DNA of 26,836 nt from Paracoccaceae bacterium (GCA_009922885.1 RFUP01000003.1:1-26836), one strand, 5' to 3'; positions 9,247-16,873 are shown, counted from the first letter of the stretch. The notes: generated from the sequence alone by a model not told the origin. Numbers and translations: made by a program.

Positions 9247-9261
9247 TTAATGGATGCTTAA
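9247..9261 (+). promoter_or_regulatory. CtrA-box (TTAA-N7-TTAA) upstream of the DUF924 gene
   Basis: TTAA at 9247-9250 and TTAA at 9258-9261 are separated by exactly seven bases (TGGATGC), an exact match to the alphaproteobacterial CtrA consensus. A further TTAACC half-site lies at 9283-9288, just before the ribosome-binding site. The full site ends 39 bp before the DUF924 start codon, so it may overlap the promoter. No experimental evidence is available here; the window also encodes CtrA itself. Confidence 0.6.
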
Positions 9262-9300
9262 GCTATTCGCACTGAGAGCGCATTAACCGGAGGGGACCCG

Positions 9301-9876
9301 ATGACAGGCGTTGAGCAGGTGTTGAGCTATTGGCTGGACGAAGTCGGCCCGAAAGGCTGGTATGACGCCACGCCTGAGCTTGACCGGACTATCGAGACAA
9401 AATTTGGCGGCCTTTGGCAGCAAGCCATGGAGGGTTCGTTCGGGCTTTGGTTGACCTACCCGTCAGGCATCTTGGCTTACATCATTCTGACGGACCAGTT
9501 TCCGCGCAACATGTTCCGCGGGCAGGGAAAAGCCTTCGAGAGCGACCACCTTGCTCTCGCTGCCGCAAAGATCGCAATCGATCGTGGATGGGATCTCAAG
9601 ATTGACGAACCCGCCCGACAGTTTTTCTACCTGCCGCTGATGCATTCCGAGAACCTCTGTGATCAAGAGCGTTGCGTCCGCCTTATGAAAGAACGGATGC
9701 CGGTGTCCGGTGAAAGCAACCTCCTACACGCGCGTGCGCACCGGGAGGTCATTCGTCTCTTTGGCCGTTTCCCCTATCGCAACGAAGCATTGGCGCGTCG
9801 CTTTACCAGCGAGGAACGCAACTTTGTCGCAAAAGGTGGATACGGAGAAACCGTCCGGTTGCTTCAGGCGGGATAA
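9301..9876 (+). CDS. DUF924 family protein
   Basis: The protein has 191 residues and matches the DUF924 family in length and in its hallmark segment ILTDQFPRNMFRG (D65 to N70 covers DQFPRN). It is predicted to be an all-helical cytoplasmic protein; no catalytic function is established for the family. The start is firm: ATG at 9301 preceded by GGAGGGG at 5-bp spacing. It is the only gene between the MFS transporter and lpd, and each of its flanking spacers contains an exact CtrA-type site, so it may be expressed from its own cell-cycle-controlled promoter. No signal peptide or membrane segment is seen. Confidence 0.88.
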   Translation: MTGVEQVLSYWLDEVGPKGWYDATPELDRTIETKFGGLWQQAMEGSFGLWLTYPSGILAYIILTDQFPRNMFRGQGKAFESDHLALAAAKIAIDRGWDLKIDEPARQFFYLPLMHSENLCDQERCVRLMKERMPVSGESNLLHARAHREVIRLFGRFPYRNEALARRFTSEERNFVAKGGYGETVRLLQAG

Positions 9877-9953
9877 AAACGCCGGATAGCAATCGGTTAG
9901 TTGAATGGTTTGCTGCGAAGTTCTTCGAGCTACGCAGTTATATTGCTTTCAAA

Positions 9954-9968
9954 TTAAATTTAGTTTAA
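9954..9968 (+). promoter_or_regulatory. CtrA-box (TTAA-N7-TTAA) upstream of lpd
   Basis: TTAA at 9954-9957 and TTAA at 9965-9968 are separated by seven bases (ATTTAGT), matching the CtrA consensus exactly. The site ends 31 bp before the chosen lpd start codon. A GAATC sequence (the CcrM methylation motif GANTC) lies between the site and the gene at 9985-9989. The surroundings are AT-rich, which raises the chance of a random match somewhat. Confidence 0.55.
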
Positions 9969-9999
9969 CGCTGAACCATTGCTTGAATCGGAGGTCCCT

Positions 10000-11397
10000 A
10001 TGGCTGCAGCTGTCTTTGATATGATCGTCATCGGGGCAGGCCCCGGTGGGTATGTTGCGGCGATACGCGGGGCGCAGCTGGGGCTTAAGGTTGCGGTTGT
10101 AGAGCGCGAACATCTCGGGGGCATCTGCCTGAATTGGGGGTGTATCCCGACAAAAGCTCTCCTGCGCTCTGCCGAAGTGTTCCATCTGATGCATCGGGCG
10201 AAAGAATTCGGCCTTAGCGTCGAGAAAGCGGCCTTTGATCTGGATGCCGTCGTGCAGCGCTCGCGAGGCGTGGCCAAGCAGCTTTCAGGTGGCATCGGCC
10301 ACCTAATGAAAAAGAACAAGATCACGGTCTACATGGGCTCAGCCACGCTTGCCGGCCAAGGCAAGGTTTCGGTGAAAACCGACAAGGGAACCGAAGAGCT
10401 CAGCGCGAAATCTATCGTTCTGGCGACTGGCGCTCGCGCACGAGAGCTTCCGGGGCTTGAGGCCGATGGTGATCTCGTCTGGACCTACAAGCATGCACTC
10501 CAGCCGAAGCGCATGCCCAAGAAGCTCTTGGTGATCGGTTCTGGCGCGATCGGCATCGAATTTGCAAGCTTTTACAACACGCTCGGAGCGGAAACGACTG
10601 TGGTCGAAGTGATGGATCGCATCCTTCCCGTCGAAGATGCGGAAATCAGCACCTTTGCGAAGAAGCAGTTTGTAAAGCAAGGCATGACGATCCTTGAAAA
10701 GGCGGGCGTCAAGAAACTGGATCGCAAGCCTGGCGTTGGCGTAACGGCGCATATTGAAGTGAACGGCAAAATCGAGACGCGTGATTTCGATACGGTGATT
10801 TCCGCAGTGGGTATTGTTGGAAACGTCGAAAGCCTGGGCCTTGAAGCGCTTGGCGTGAAGATCGACCGGACCCATGTCGTTACGGATGAATTCTGCCGAA
10901 CTGGGGTCGACGGGCTTTATGCGATTGGCGATATAGCTGGGGCACCGTGGCTCGCGCACAAGGCCAGCCATGAAGGCGTTATGGTGGCAGAATTGATCGC
11001 TGGCAAACACGTACATCCGATCAAACCTGGCTCCATTGCAGGCTGCACCTATTGCCACCCACAAATCGCATCGGTCGGTATGACGGAAGCCAAAGCCAAA
11101 GAAGCTGGTTTTGAGGTCAAGGTTGGTCGCTTCCCCTTCATTGGCAACGGCAAAGCGATTGCACTCGGGGAGCCAGAGGGCATGGTGAAGACGGTGTTCG
11201 ATGCAAAAACGGGCGAGCTGCTCGGTGCCCACATGGTGGGTGCTGAAGTCACCGAAATGATCCAAGGCTATGTGATCGGTCGTCAACTAGAGACAACAGA
11301 AGAAGACCTGATGCACACGGTCTTCCCGCACCCGACGCTTTCCGAGATGATGCACGAAGCGGTGCTGGACGCCTACGGGCGCGCAATCCACTTCTAA
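10000..11397 (+). CDS. lpdA: Dihydrolipoyl dehydrogenase (E3)
   Basis: The protein has 465 residues. This flavoenzyme reoxidises dihydrolipoamide with NAD+ in the 2-oxoacid dehydrogenase complexes and the glycine cleavage system. An N-terminal FAD-binding GAGPGG motif lies at 12-17. The redox disulfide is C43/C48 in CLNWGCIPTK, an alphaproteobacterial variant of the usual CLNVGCIPSK. The NAD-binding VIGSGAIGIEFA segment sits in the middle. The C-terminal active-site pair is H444 and E449 (HPTLSE). The ATG at 10000 is preferred over an upstream TTG at 9979 because GGAGG precedes it. The gene stands alone, without E1 or E2 genes nearby, and could serve several complexes. It has its own CtrA-type site upstream and a clear terminator downstream. 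Confidence 0.96.
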   Translation: MAAAVFDMIVIGAGPGGYVAAIRGAQLGLKVAVVEREHLGGICLNWGCIPTKALLRSAEVFHLMHRAKEFGLSVEKAAFDLDAVVQRSRGVAKQLSGGIGHLMKKNKITVYMGSATLAGQGKVSVKTDKGTEELSAKSIVLATGARARELPGLEADGDLVWTYKHALQPKRMPKKLLVIGSGAIGIEFASFYNTLGAETTVVEVMDRILPVEDAEISTFAKKQFVKQGMTILEKAGVKKLDRKPGVGVTAHIEVNGKIETRDFDTVISAVGIVGNVESLGLEALGVKIDRTHVVTDEFCRTGVDGLYAIGDIAGAPWLAHKASHEGVMVAELIAGKHVHPIKPGSIAGCTYCHPQIASVGMTEAKAKEAGFEVKVGRFPFIGNGKAIALGEPEGMVKTVFDAKTGELLGAHMVGAEVTEMIQGYVIGRQLETTEEDLMHTVFPHPTLSEMMHEAVLDAYGRAIHF

Positions 11398-11405
11398 CCC
11401 GGTGT

Positions 11406-11431
11406 AAAAAGGGGCCCCGTGGCCCTTTTTC
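11406..11431. terminator. Bidirectional intrinsic terminator between lpdA and the rhodanese genes
   Basis: A run of five A, then GGGG and CC, pairs across a short loop with GGCC and five T (11406-11430). This gives a GC stem flanked by A and T tracts, so it can work on both strands. It lies between the convergent stop codons of lpdA and the first small rhodanese gene. Confidence 0.85.
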
Positions 11432-11432
11432 T

Positions 11433-11783
11433 TTAGCGTTCGATTGCACCACCGGCCTGCGCCCAGTGGCCGAGGCCACCGATGTTCGTTACGTCCTCGT
11501 AACCAAGCTGCGCCAGAATGCGGGCGGCCATTCCTGAACGCGCGCCCGAGGCACAATAAAGCGCAATCGGCTTTCCGCTCTTGAATGCGGCGTGGCAGTC
11601 CGGATGGCTCGGTGTCGCCATATCTTGCAAGCGCATCAGCGGCACATGGACAGCGCCAGCCGCCTTTCCCATCGCGACTTCGGAATGGTCGCGCACGTCA
11701 ACTAGGGTCATTTCTCCAAGTGCGACTCGATTGATGATGTCGGCCAGTGGGGCGGACTGTGTGGGTCTGAGAAAACCAAACAT
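11433..11783 (-). CDS. Small rhodanese-domain protein
   Basis: The protein has 116 residues and is a single rhodanese domain. Such proteins transfer sulfane sulfur through a persulfide on the loop cysteine. The loop cysteine is C77 in YCASGARSG, followed by the typical helix (MAARILAQLGY). The start at 11783 is chosen because AGGAG precedes this ATG at proper spacing and because a promoter lies between it and the longer alternative start at 11879. There is no signal peptide, so it is probably cytoplasmic. It lies 59 bp after a second rhodanese gene on the same strand. The two proteins differ in the active-site loop (CASGARSG against CDQGNRAA), so they are not a recent duplication. The sulfur donor and acceptor cannot be determined. 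Confidence 0.92.
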   Translation of the reverse strand: MFGFLRPTQSAPLADIINRVALGEMTLVDVRDHSEVAMGKAAGAVHVPLMRLQDMATPSHPDCHAAFKSGKPIALYCASGARSGMAARILAQLGYEDVTNIGGLGHWAQAGGAIER

Positions 11784-11810
11784 TGTGAAGGCTCCTGTTC
11801 TGTTGGAACC

Positions 11811-11838
11811 TATATATACAAGAAATGGAATGTGTAAA
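11811..11838 (-). promoter_or_regulatory. Sigma-70-like promoter of the first small rhodanese gene
   Basis: On the minus strand TTTACA (11838-11833) and TATATA (11816-11811) are spaced by 16 bp, a good match to the housekeeping promoter consensus. Transcription would start near 11804, giving a leader of about 20 bases that contains the AGGAG ribosome site. An ATTC-N8-GTAT sequence (11831-11816) overlaps the -10 element; it differs by one base from the ATTC-N8-GAAT site known for the sulfide-responsive repressor SqrR of Rhodobacter. Confidence 0.5.
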
Positions 11839-11842
11839 GGGG

Positions 11843-12187
11843 TCAGTAGCCCTGAACAGGGCCACCGGCGGCTTTCCAATCAGCAAAACGCGTTAAAGTC
11901 CGCACATTTGCATAGCCCATTTGCGCCAGCAGCAGCGCTGCTTCGGCAGCACGATTTCCCTGATCGCAATAAAGCACAATGGTTTCAGCTACTTTGAAGT
12001 CAGGGTCATAGCTGGGAGACCCCGGGCGGGCCGTGCGGGAGATATCGATAGCAGGCACCCGCTTTGCTCCAGCCACACATCCGGTTTGCGCAATTTCGAT
12101 AGGTGGACGAACGTCAACGATCAATACGCGACCGCAGTCGCGCAATTGGATCGCGTCTTGTGCAGAGATAGATGTGACGGCCTGCAT
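11843..12187 (-). CDS. Small rhodanese-domain protein (second copy, divergent)
   Basis: The protein has 114 residues and is a single rhodanese domain with loop cysteine C74 in YCDQGNRA, preceded by the DVRPPIEIAQTG element typical of the fold. It probably works as a cytoplasmic sulfurtransferase. The ATG at 12187 is the only plausible start, because an in-frame TAG lies upstream; its ribosome site is weak. Oddly, a near-perfect AGGAGGAG lies about 80 bases upstream, in front of a different reading frame (see findings). The gene is divergent from uvrA and upstream of the other rhodanese gene on the same strand. Confidence 0.9.
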   Translation of the reverse strand: MQAVTSISAQDAIQLRDCGRVLIVDVRPPIEIAQTGCVAGAKRVPAIDISRTARPGSPSYDPDFKVAETIVLYCDQGNRAAEAALLLAQMGYANVRTLTRFADWKAAGGPVQGY

Positions 12188-12306
12188 ACTGATATCTGAC
12201 TGTTCCGGATGAGTGTGAGAACAGCATACAAAATTCTACTTAATGGAGAATAAATCATAAGCATTCTCCTCCTAATCTAAGGTATCGCATGCATCTGCAG
12301 CAAAAT

Positions 12307-12321
12307 GTTTCCCAAATGTTC
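12307..12321 (+). promoter_or_regulatory. LexA (SOS) box upstream of uvrA, one mismatch
   Basis: GTTT at 12307-12310 and GTTC at 12318-12321 are separated by seven bases (CCCAAAT). This matches the alphaproteobacterial LexA box GTTC-N7-GTTC in seven of eight positions. It ends 65 bp before the chosen uvrA start. uvrA is a classic SOS gene in many bacteria, including Rhodobacter, which supports the call. Confidence 0.65.
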
Positions 12322-12386
12322 TCTCTTTGCCGTTGGCGTTTGTCTAAAAACGGCCTATGTCTCGAATGTCTGGGCCGGGGGTGGCG

Positions 12387-15269
12387 ATGAGTGAGCTGAA
12401 AACGATCGAAGTGCGGGGCGCGCGCGAGCATAATCTCAAGGGAATTGATGTCTCGATCCCAAGGGATCAGCTGGTGGTTATCACAGGTCTTTCAGGGTCC
12501 GGGAAATCGTCTCTGGCTTTCGATACGATCTATGCTGAGGGTCAGCGTCGCTACGTTGAGAGCTTATCTGCCTATGCCCGTCAGTTCCTTGATATGATGG
12601 GAAAACCGGACGTCGATCACATTTCTGGCCTTTCGCCTGCGATCTCCATTGAGCAGAAAACCACATCGAAGAACCCGCGCTCTACCGTTGGAACCGTCAC
12701 GGAAATCTACGACTATCTGCGCCTCCTCTATGCCCGCGTGGGCACGCCCTACAGCCCTGCGACCGGCGAGCCGATTGAGGCGATGCAGGTTCAAGATATG
12801 GTCGACCGCGTAATGGGCATGCCGGAAGGAACGCGGGCCTATTTGCTGGCGCCAATCGTCCGCGACCGGAAGGGCGAATATCGAAAGGAAATGCTGGAAC
12901 TTCGGAAACAAGGCTTCCAGCGCGTCAAGGTCGATGGCGGCTTTTACGAGATCGAGGAAGTTCCTGCGCTCGACAAGAAACTGCGCCACGACATCGATGT
13001 CGTGGTCGATCGGATCGTGGTTCGCGAAGGCCTCGAAGTGCGGCTTGCGGATAGTTTCCGCACGGCCCTGAACCTCGCAGAAGGCATCGCGATCCTTGAA
13101 ACGGCCCCATCGGAAGGGGAGCCCGAGCGGATCACTTTCTCTGAGAAATTCGCCTGCCCGGTCTCTGGCTTCACCATCCCGGAAATCGAGCCGCGCCTAT
13201 TCTCTTTCAACGCCCCATTCGGTGCCTGCCCACAATGCGACGGCCTCGGTGTCGAACTTTTCTTTGACGAACGGCTCGTCGTTCCGGATCATGCATTGCG
13301 GGTTGCTGACGGGGCCATCGCGCCATGGCGAAAAGGAAAATCGCCTTACTTCCTCCAAACCATAGAGGCATTGGCCAAGCACTATGGGTTCGATCCCAAG
13401 GCGCGCTGGAAAGACCTGCCGGAGAAAGCCAAGGAGGTGTTTCTCCGCGGCTCTGGCGAGGAAGAAATCGAATTCCGCTACGATGAAGGCGGGCGCGTTT
13501 ACCAGATCAGCCGCGTTTTCGAAGGCGTGATCCCCAACATGGAACGCCGTTACCGCGAAACTGATTCCAACTGGGTGCGTGAGGAATTCGAGCAGTACCA
13601 GAACAATCGCGCCTGCGGGTCCTGCGGTGGGTACCGTTTGAAACCCGAAGCCCTTGCTGTGAAAATCGGCCCGTCGAAAGGTGGGGTGGGAGAGTTGCTG
13701 CATGTCGGACATGTGGTGCAGAAGTCGATCAAGGAAGCCTTGGCGTGGGTCGAAACAGTGCCCGCCAATCTGACGAACCAGAAGAACGAAATCGCGCGCG
13801 CCATTCTCAAGGAAATCCGTGAGCGTCTCGGCTTTCTCAATAACGTCGGCCTCGATTACCTCACCTTGTCTCGCTCGTCCGGCACGCTCTCTGGTGGCGA
13901 AAGCCAGCGGATTCGCCTCGCATCCCAAATCGGATCCGGCCTGACTGGCGTACTCTACGTGCTAGATGAACCCTCCATTGGCCTGCACCAGCGGGACAAC
14001 ACACGCTTGCTCGATACGCTCAAGAACCTCCGCGATCAGGGCAACACCGTGCTTGTTGTCGAGCATGATGAAGAAGCGATCCGCGAAGCCGATTACGTAT
14101 TCGATATCGGTCCGGGGGCGGGGGTGCATGGTGGGCGTGTCGTGTCCCACGGAACACCAGAGTTTATCGCTCAAGATCCTGCCTCCCTCACGGGGCAATA
14201 CCTGTCTGGCGCGCGTGAAATTCCCGTTCCTCTGGTTCGCCGGAAAGGAAACGGCAAGACACTCACAGTGGTGAACGCCACGGGCAACAACTTGAAGAAC
14301 GTGACGGCTGAATTCCCGCTCGGGAAATTCGTCTGCGTCACAGGCGTTTCGGGTGGCGGCAAATCCACTCTCACCATCGAGACACTTTTCAAAACCGCTT
14401 CGATGCGCCTCAACGGTGCCCGTGAAACCCCCGCGCCTTGCGAAACGATCAAAGGTTTCGAACATCTGGACAAGGTCATCGACATCGACCAGCGCCCGAT
14501 TGGGCGGACCCCGCGTTCAAACCCTGCCACTTACACAGGCGCCTTTACTCCCATTCGGGACTGGTTCGCGGGCCTTCCCGAAGCTAAGGCGCGTGGTTAC
14601 CAGCCGGGCCGCTTCTCCTTCAATGTGAAAGGCGGGCGCTGTGAGGCGTGCCAAGGCGACGGTGTTATCAAGATTGAGATGCACTTCCTGCCAGACGTCT
14701 ATGTCACCTGCGAAACCTGCAAGGGCAAACGCTATAACCGCGAAACGCTGGAGATCAAGTTCAAGGGGAAGAGCATCGCTGATGTCCTTGATATGACTGT
14801 AGAAGATGCGCAGACCTTCTTTGCAGCCGTGCCCTCGATCCGCGAGAAAATGGATGCGTTGGTGCGGGTTGGACTTGGCTATATCAAGGTCGGCCAACAG
14901 GCCACGACGCTTTCAGGCGGCGAGGCGCAGCGCGTCAAGCTCTCGAAGGAATTGGCGCGTCGTTCCACTGGGCGCACACTCTACATCCTCGACGAACCGA
15001 CAACGGGTCTCCACTTCGAAGATGTTCGCAAGCTTCTCGAAGTGCTGCACGAGCTTGTGGATCAAGGGAACTCCGTGATCGTAATCGAACACAATCTCGA
15101 TGTGGTCAAAACGGCAGACTGGATTATCGACATCGGTCCCGAAGGTGGGGACGGCGGTGGTCAGATCGTGGCGGAAGGTACGCCTGACGTGGTCGCGGAT
15201 AATGTCCAGAGCCACACTGGGCGCTATTTGAAGCCGCTACTTGAGCGGAAGCGCACGGCGGCCGAGTGA
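12387..15269 (+). CDS. uvrA: Excinuclease ABC subunit UvrA
   Basis: The protein has 960 residues. UvrA is the damage-recognition ATPase of nucleotide excision repair and loads UvrB onto lesions. It contains two ABC ATPase halves. The first Walker A is GLSGSGKS at 34-41, and its signature is LSGGESQRIRLA. The second Walker A is GVSGGGKST near 652, with signature LSGGEAQRVKLSKELARR. The zinc modules have their cysteine pairs (CPVSGF with CPQC; CEACQGDGV and CETCKGKRYN). The chosen ATG at 12387 matches the usual N-terminus just before IEVRGAREHNLK; an in-frame ATG at 12357 would add ten residues. A LexA-type box upstream suggests SOS control. The gene is convergent with mnmA across a hairpin terminator. 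Confidence 0.98.
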   Translation: MSELKTIEVRGAREHNLKGIDVSIPRDQLVVITGLSGSGKSSLAFDTIYAEGQRRYVESLSAYARQFLDMMGKPDVDHISGLSPAISIEQKTTSKNPRSTVGTVTEIYDYLRLLYARVGTPYSPATGEPIEAMQVQDMVDRVMGMPEGTRAYLLAPIVRDRKGEYRKEMLELRKQGFQRVKVDGGFYEIEEVPALDKKLRHDIDVVVDRIVVREGLEVRLADSFRTALNLAEGIAILETAPSEGEPERITFSEKFACPVSGFTIPEIEPRLFSFNAPFGACPQCDGLGVELFFDERLVVPDHALRVADGAIAPWRKGKSPYFLQTIEALAKHYGFDPKARWKDLPEKAKEVFLRGSGEEEIEFRYDEGGRVYQISRVFEGVIPNMERRYRETDSNWVREEFEQYQNNRACGSCGGYRLKPEALAVKIGPSKGGVGELLHVGHVVQKSIKEALAWVETVPANLTNQKNEIARAILKEIRERLGFLNNVGLDYLTLSRSSGTLSGGESQRIRLASQIGSGLTGVLYVLDEPSIGLHQRDNTRLLDTLKNLRDQGNTVLVVEHDEEAIREADYVFDIGPGAGVHGGRVVSHGTPEFIAQDPASLTGQYLSGAREIPVPLVRRKGNGKTLTVVNATGNNLKNVTAEFPLGKFVCVTGVSGGGKSTLTIETLFKTASMRLNGARETPAPCETIKGFEHLDKVIDIDQRPIGRTPRSNPATYTGAFTPIRDWFAGLPEAKARGYQPGRFSFNVKGGRCEACQGDGVIKIEMHFLPDVYVTCETCKGKRYNRETLEIKFKGKSIADVLDMTVEDAQTFFAAVPSIREKMDALVRVGLGYIKVGQQATTLSGGEAQRVKLSKELARRSTGRTLYILDEPTTGLHFEDVRKLLEVLHELVDQGNSVIVIEHNLDVVKTADWIIDIGPEGGDGGGQIVAEGTPDVVADNVQSHTGRYLKPLLERKRTAAE

Positions 15270-15279
15270 ACCAAGATAA

Positions 15280-15300
15280 AAGGCGCGGAACTCGCGCCTT
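15280..15300. terminator. Bidirectional terminator between uvrA and mnmA
   Basis: AAGGCGCG (15280-15287) and CGCGCCTT (15293-15300) form a perfect 8-bp stem with a five-base loop, placed between the two convergent stop codons. The T tracts are short on both strands, so termination efficiency is uncertain. Confidence 0.65.
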
Positions 15301-15301
15301 C

Positions 15302-16444
15302 TTATCCCTTCCAGATCCAGCCGCCACCAAGGATACGGCTTCCACCCGTCTCGTAGAAAACACAAGCCTGACCAGGGCTTACGCCTTCTTCCGGATTGAA
15401 AAGTTCAACCTCTGCGGTCGTCTTTGAAAGCGGGCGTACGATGGCTTCCTGCGGTGGGCGCGTCGAGCGGATCTTTACTGAAAGATGCCATTCCGGCTGG
15501 CTGTCGAATGCCTCGTCGCCCAGCCAGTTGATTTCGCGAACGGGGATTACTCGCGTTGCCAGCATCTCGCGCGGACCCACGATCACCCGGCGGTTATCGA
15601 CATCCAGCTTGACGACGAACAGGGGATCCGCATGGCCGGAGATCCCCAAGCCGCGCCGCTGTCCGATTGTGTAATGGATCACGCCTGGGTGCGTACCGAG
15701 TACCGATCCGTCCACATGAACAATCTCGCCCGGTTCTGCTGCGCCAGGTCGGAGTTTCTCAATCACAGCCGCATAGTTTCCGTTTGGAACAAAGCAGATG
15801 TCCTGACTGTCGGGCTTATCTGCAATCGCCAACCCATAGCGCGCGGCCAGAGCGCGGGTTTCCTTCTTCGAGGGAAGATGGCCAAGCGGGAATCGCAGGT
15901 AGGAAAGCTGTTCCGGTGTCGTCGAGAACAGGAAATAGCTTTGGTCCCGGTTCGCATCCGCCGCACAATGCAGTTCCGCTCCACTCGCCCCGGCCTTGCG
16001 CTGGATATAGTGCCCAGTCGCCATGCAGTCCGCGTCGAGGTCTTTCGCGGTTTCCAGAAGATCCTTGAACTTTACACGTTCATTGCAACGGATACAGGGC
16101 ACAGGCGTGGCTCCCGCCAGATAGCTATCCGCGAACTCGTCTATGACGGCCTCGCGGAAGGTGTTCTCATAATCCAACACATAGTGGGGAAACCCCATCG
16201 TTTCCGCGACGCGCCGTGCATCATGAATATCGAGGCCCGCACAGCACGCCCCCTTTTTCGCCAACGCCGCGCCATGGTCATAAAGCTGCAGCGTCACGCC
16301 AATGACGTCATAGCCCTCTTCTTTGAGCATCGCTGCAACAACCGACGAATCAACGCCGCCGGACATCGCCACAACCACCCGTGTCTCAGATGGGGGTTTG
16401 GGAAAACCCAATGAATTCAATTTTATAGTGTCGTCTAGGGGCAT
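15302..16444 (-). CDS. mnmA: tRNA-specific 2-thiouridylase MnmA
   Basis: The protein has 380 residues. MnmA adenylates U34 of the Lys, Glu and Gln tRNAs and replaces its oxygen with sulfur, giving 2-thiouridine. The ATP pyrophosphatase PP-loop SGGVDSS is at 28-34. The two catalytic cysteines expected from E. coli MnmA correspond to C120 (CIRCNERVKF) and C217 (DSQDICFVPNG). The rest of the fold (ATGHYIQR, DQSYFL, HPGVIHYTIGQRRGLGI) is typical. The first ~20 residues are an alphaproteobacterial extension. The start ATG has AGGA at suitable spacing. It is divergent from sciP, and the intervening 125 bp contain a DnaA box. The nearby rhodaneses could in principle supply sulfur, but nothing in the sequence shows this. 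Confidence 0.97.
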   Translation of the reverse strand: MPLDDTIKLNSLGFPKPPSETRVVVAMSGGVDSSVVAAMLKEEGYDVIGVTLQLYDHGAALAKKGACCAGLDIHDARRVAETMGFPHYVLDYENTFREAVIDEFADSYLAGATPVPCIRCNERVKFKDLLETAKDLDADCMATGHYIQRKAGASGAELHCAADANRDQSYFLFSTTPEQLSYLRFPLGHLPSKKETRALAARYGLAIADKPDSQDICFVPNGNYAAVIEKLRPGAAEPGEIVHVDGSVLGTHPGVIHYTIGQRRGLGISGHADPLFVVKLDVDNRRVIVGPREMLATRVIPVREINWLGDEAFDSQPEWHLSVKIRSTRPPQEAIVRPLSKTTAEVELFNPEEGVSPGQACVFYETGGSRILGGGWIWKG

Positions 16445-16486
16445 GTGCGCATCCTGTAGGTCGTGCAGAATATAGGAAAATCTTAA

Positions 16487-16495
16487 TTATCCACA
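16487..16495 (+). promoter_or_regulatory. Consensus DnaA box between mnmA and sciP
   Basis: TTATCCACA at 16487-16495 is an exact copy of the consensus nine-base DnaA box. It lies in the 125-bp divergent spacer, 74 bp before the sciP start and 42 bp before the mnmA start. DnaA acts as a transcription factor as well as an initiator in alphaproteobacteria, so it could couple replication initiation to sciP expression. A single box could also be chance or titration. Confidence 0.55.
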
Positions 16496-16569
16496 AGGCT
16501 GGCCTTCATCGCTTTTTAAAGCCCTGTGCCGCAAAACGACGGTACCGAGCAGAAAAGAAGAGCAATCCA

Positions 16570-16851
16570 ATGTTCATCAAAAAAATTGAAGGTCGTCGTG
16601 CTGTCACACTTCAGGATGGGACGATTTTTACCCGCGCGGATCTTCCGCCAGAAAACACAGAACGCTGGGTGGCCTCCCGGAAGGCCGCTGTGGTTCGCGG
16701 CGTGGCTTACGGGTTGCTGACTCAACAGGAAGCACTCGAGAAATACCGCCTGACGGAGGAAGAGTTTGATGAATGGGTCAAGGCCATCACTAGTGGTGGA
16801 TTGCCTGCACTCAGGGCGACGTATCGCAGCCAGATATACAACCCTAAATAG
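16570..16851 (+). CDS. sciP: CtrA inhibitor SciP (DUF1153)
   Basis: The protein has 93 residues, the same size as SciP of Caulobacter. It matches DUF1153 throughout: a N-terminal beta-rich part (KKIEGRRAVTLQDGTIFTRADLPP) followed by a helix-turn-helix region (RWVASRKAAVVRGVAYGLLTQQEALEKYRLTEEEFDEWVKAI, here about residues 32-73). In Caulobacter SciP binds CtrA and blocks activation of CtrA-dependent promoters in early cell cycle. Here it lies directly upstream of ctrA on the same strand with an 84-bp gap, whereas the two genes are unlinked in Caulobacter. The gap contains a CtrA box, so ctrA probably also has its own promoter. An AAGAAGAGC sequence gives a moderate ribosome site. Confidence 0.95.
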   Translation: MFIKKIEGRRAVTLQDGTIFTRADLPPENTERWVASRKAAVVRGVAYGLLTQQEALEKYRLTEEEFDEWVKAITSGGLPALRATYRSQIYNPK

Positions 16852-16873
16852 TAGTGATACAAAAAAATCGTCG

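Noticed and set aside
10339..11286. Long antisense open frame (315 codons) within lpdA
   Set aside because: It is a shadow of a strongly conserved gene, rich in His and Arg, without ribosome site or domain.
12200..12224. CTGTTC-N13-GAACAG inverted repeat near uvrA
   Set aside because: Spacing does not fit the LexA box of this lineage (direct GTTC-N7-GTTC); six-base arms are short enough to be chance.
12240..12254. TTAA-N7-TAAA sequence between the second rhodanese gene and uvrA
   Set aside because: It has one mismatch to the CtrA consensus in an AT-rich stretch, with no other support.
15485..16414. Long plus-strand open frame opposite mnmA
   Set aside because: MnmA on the minus strand has intact catalytic motifs; the opposite frame has none.
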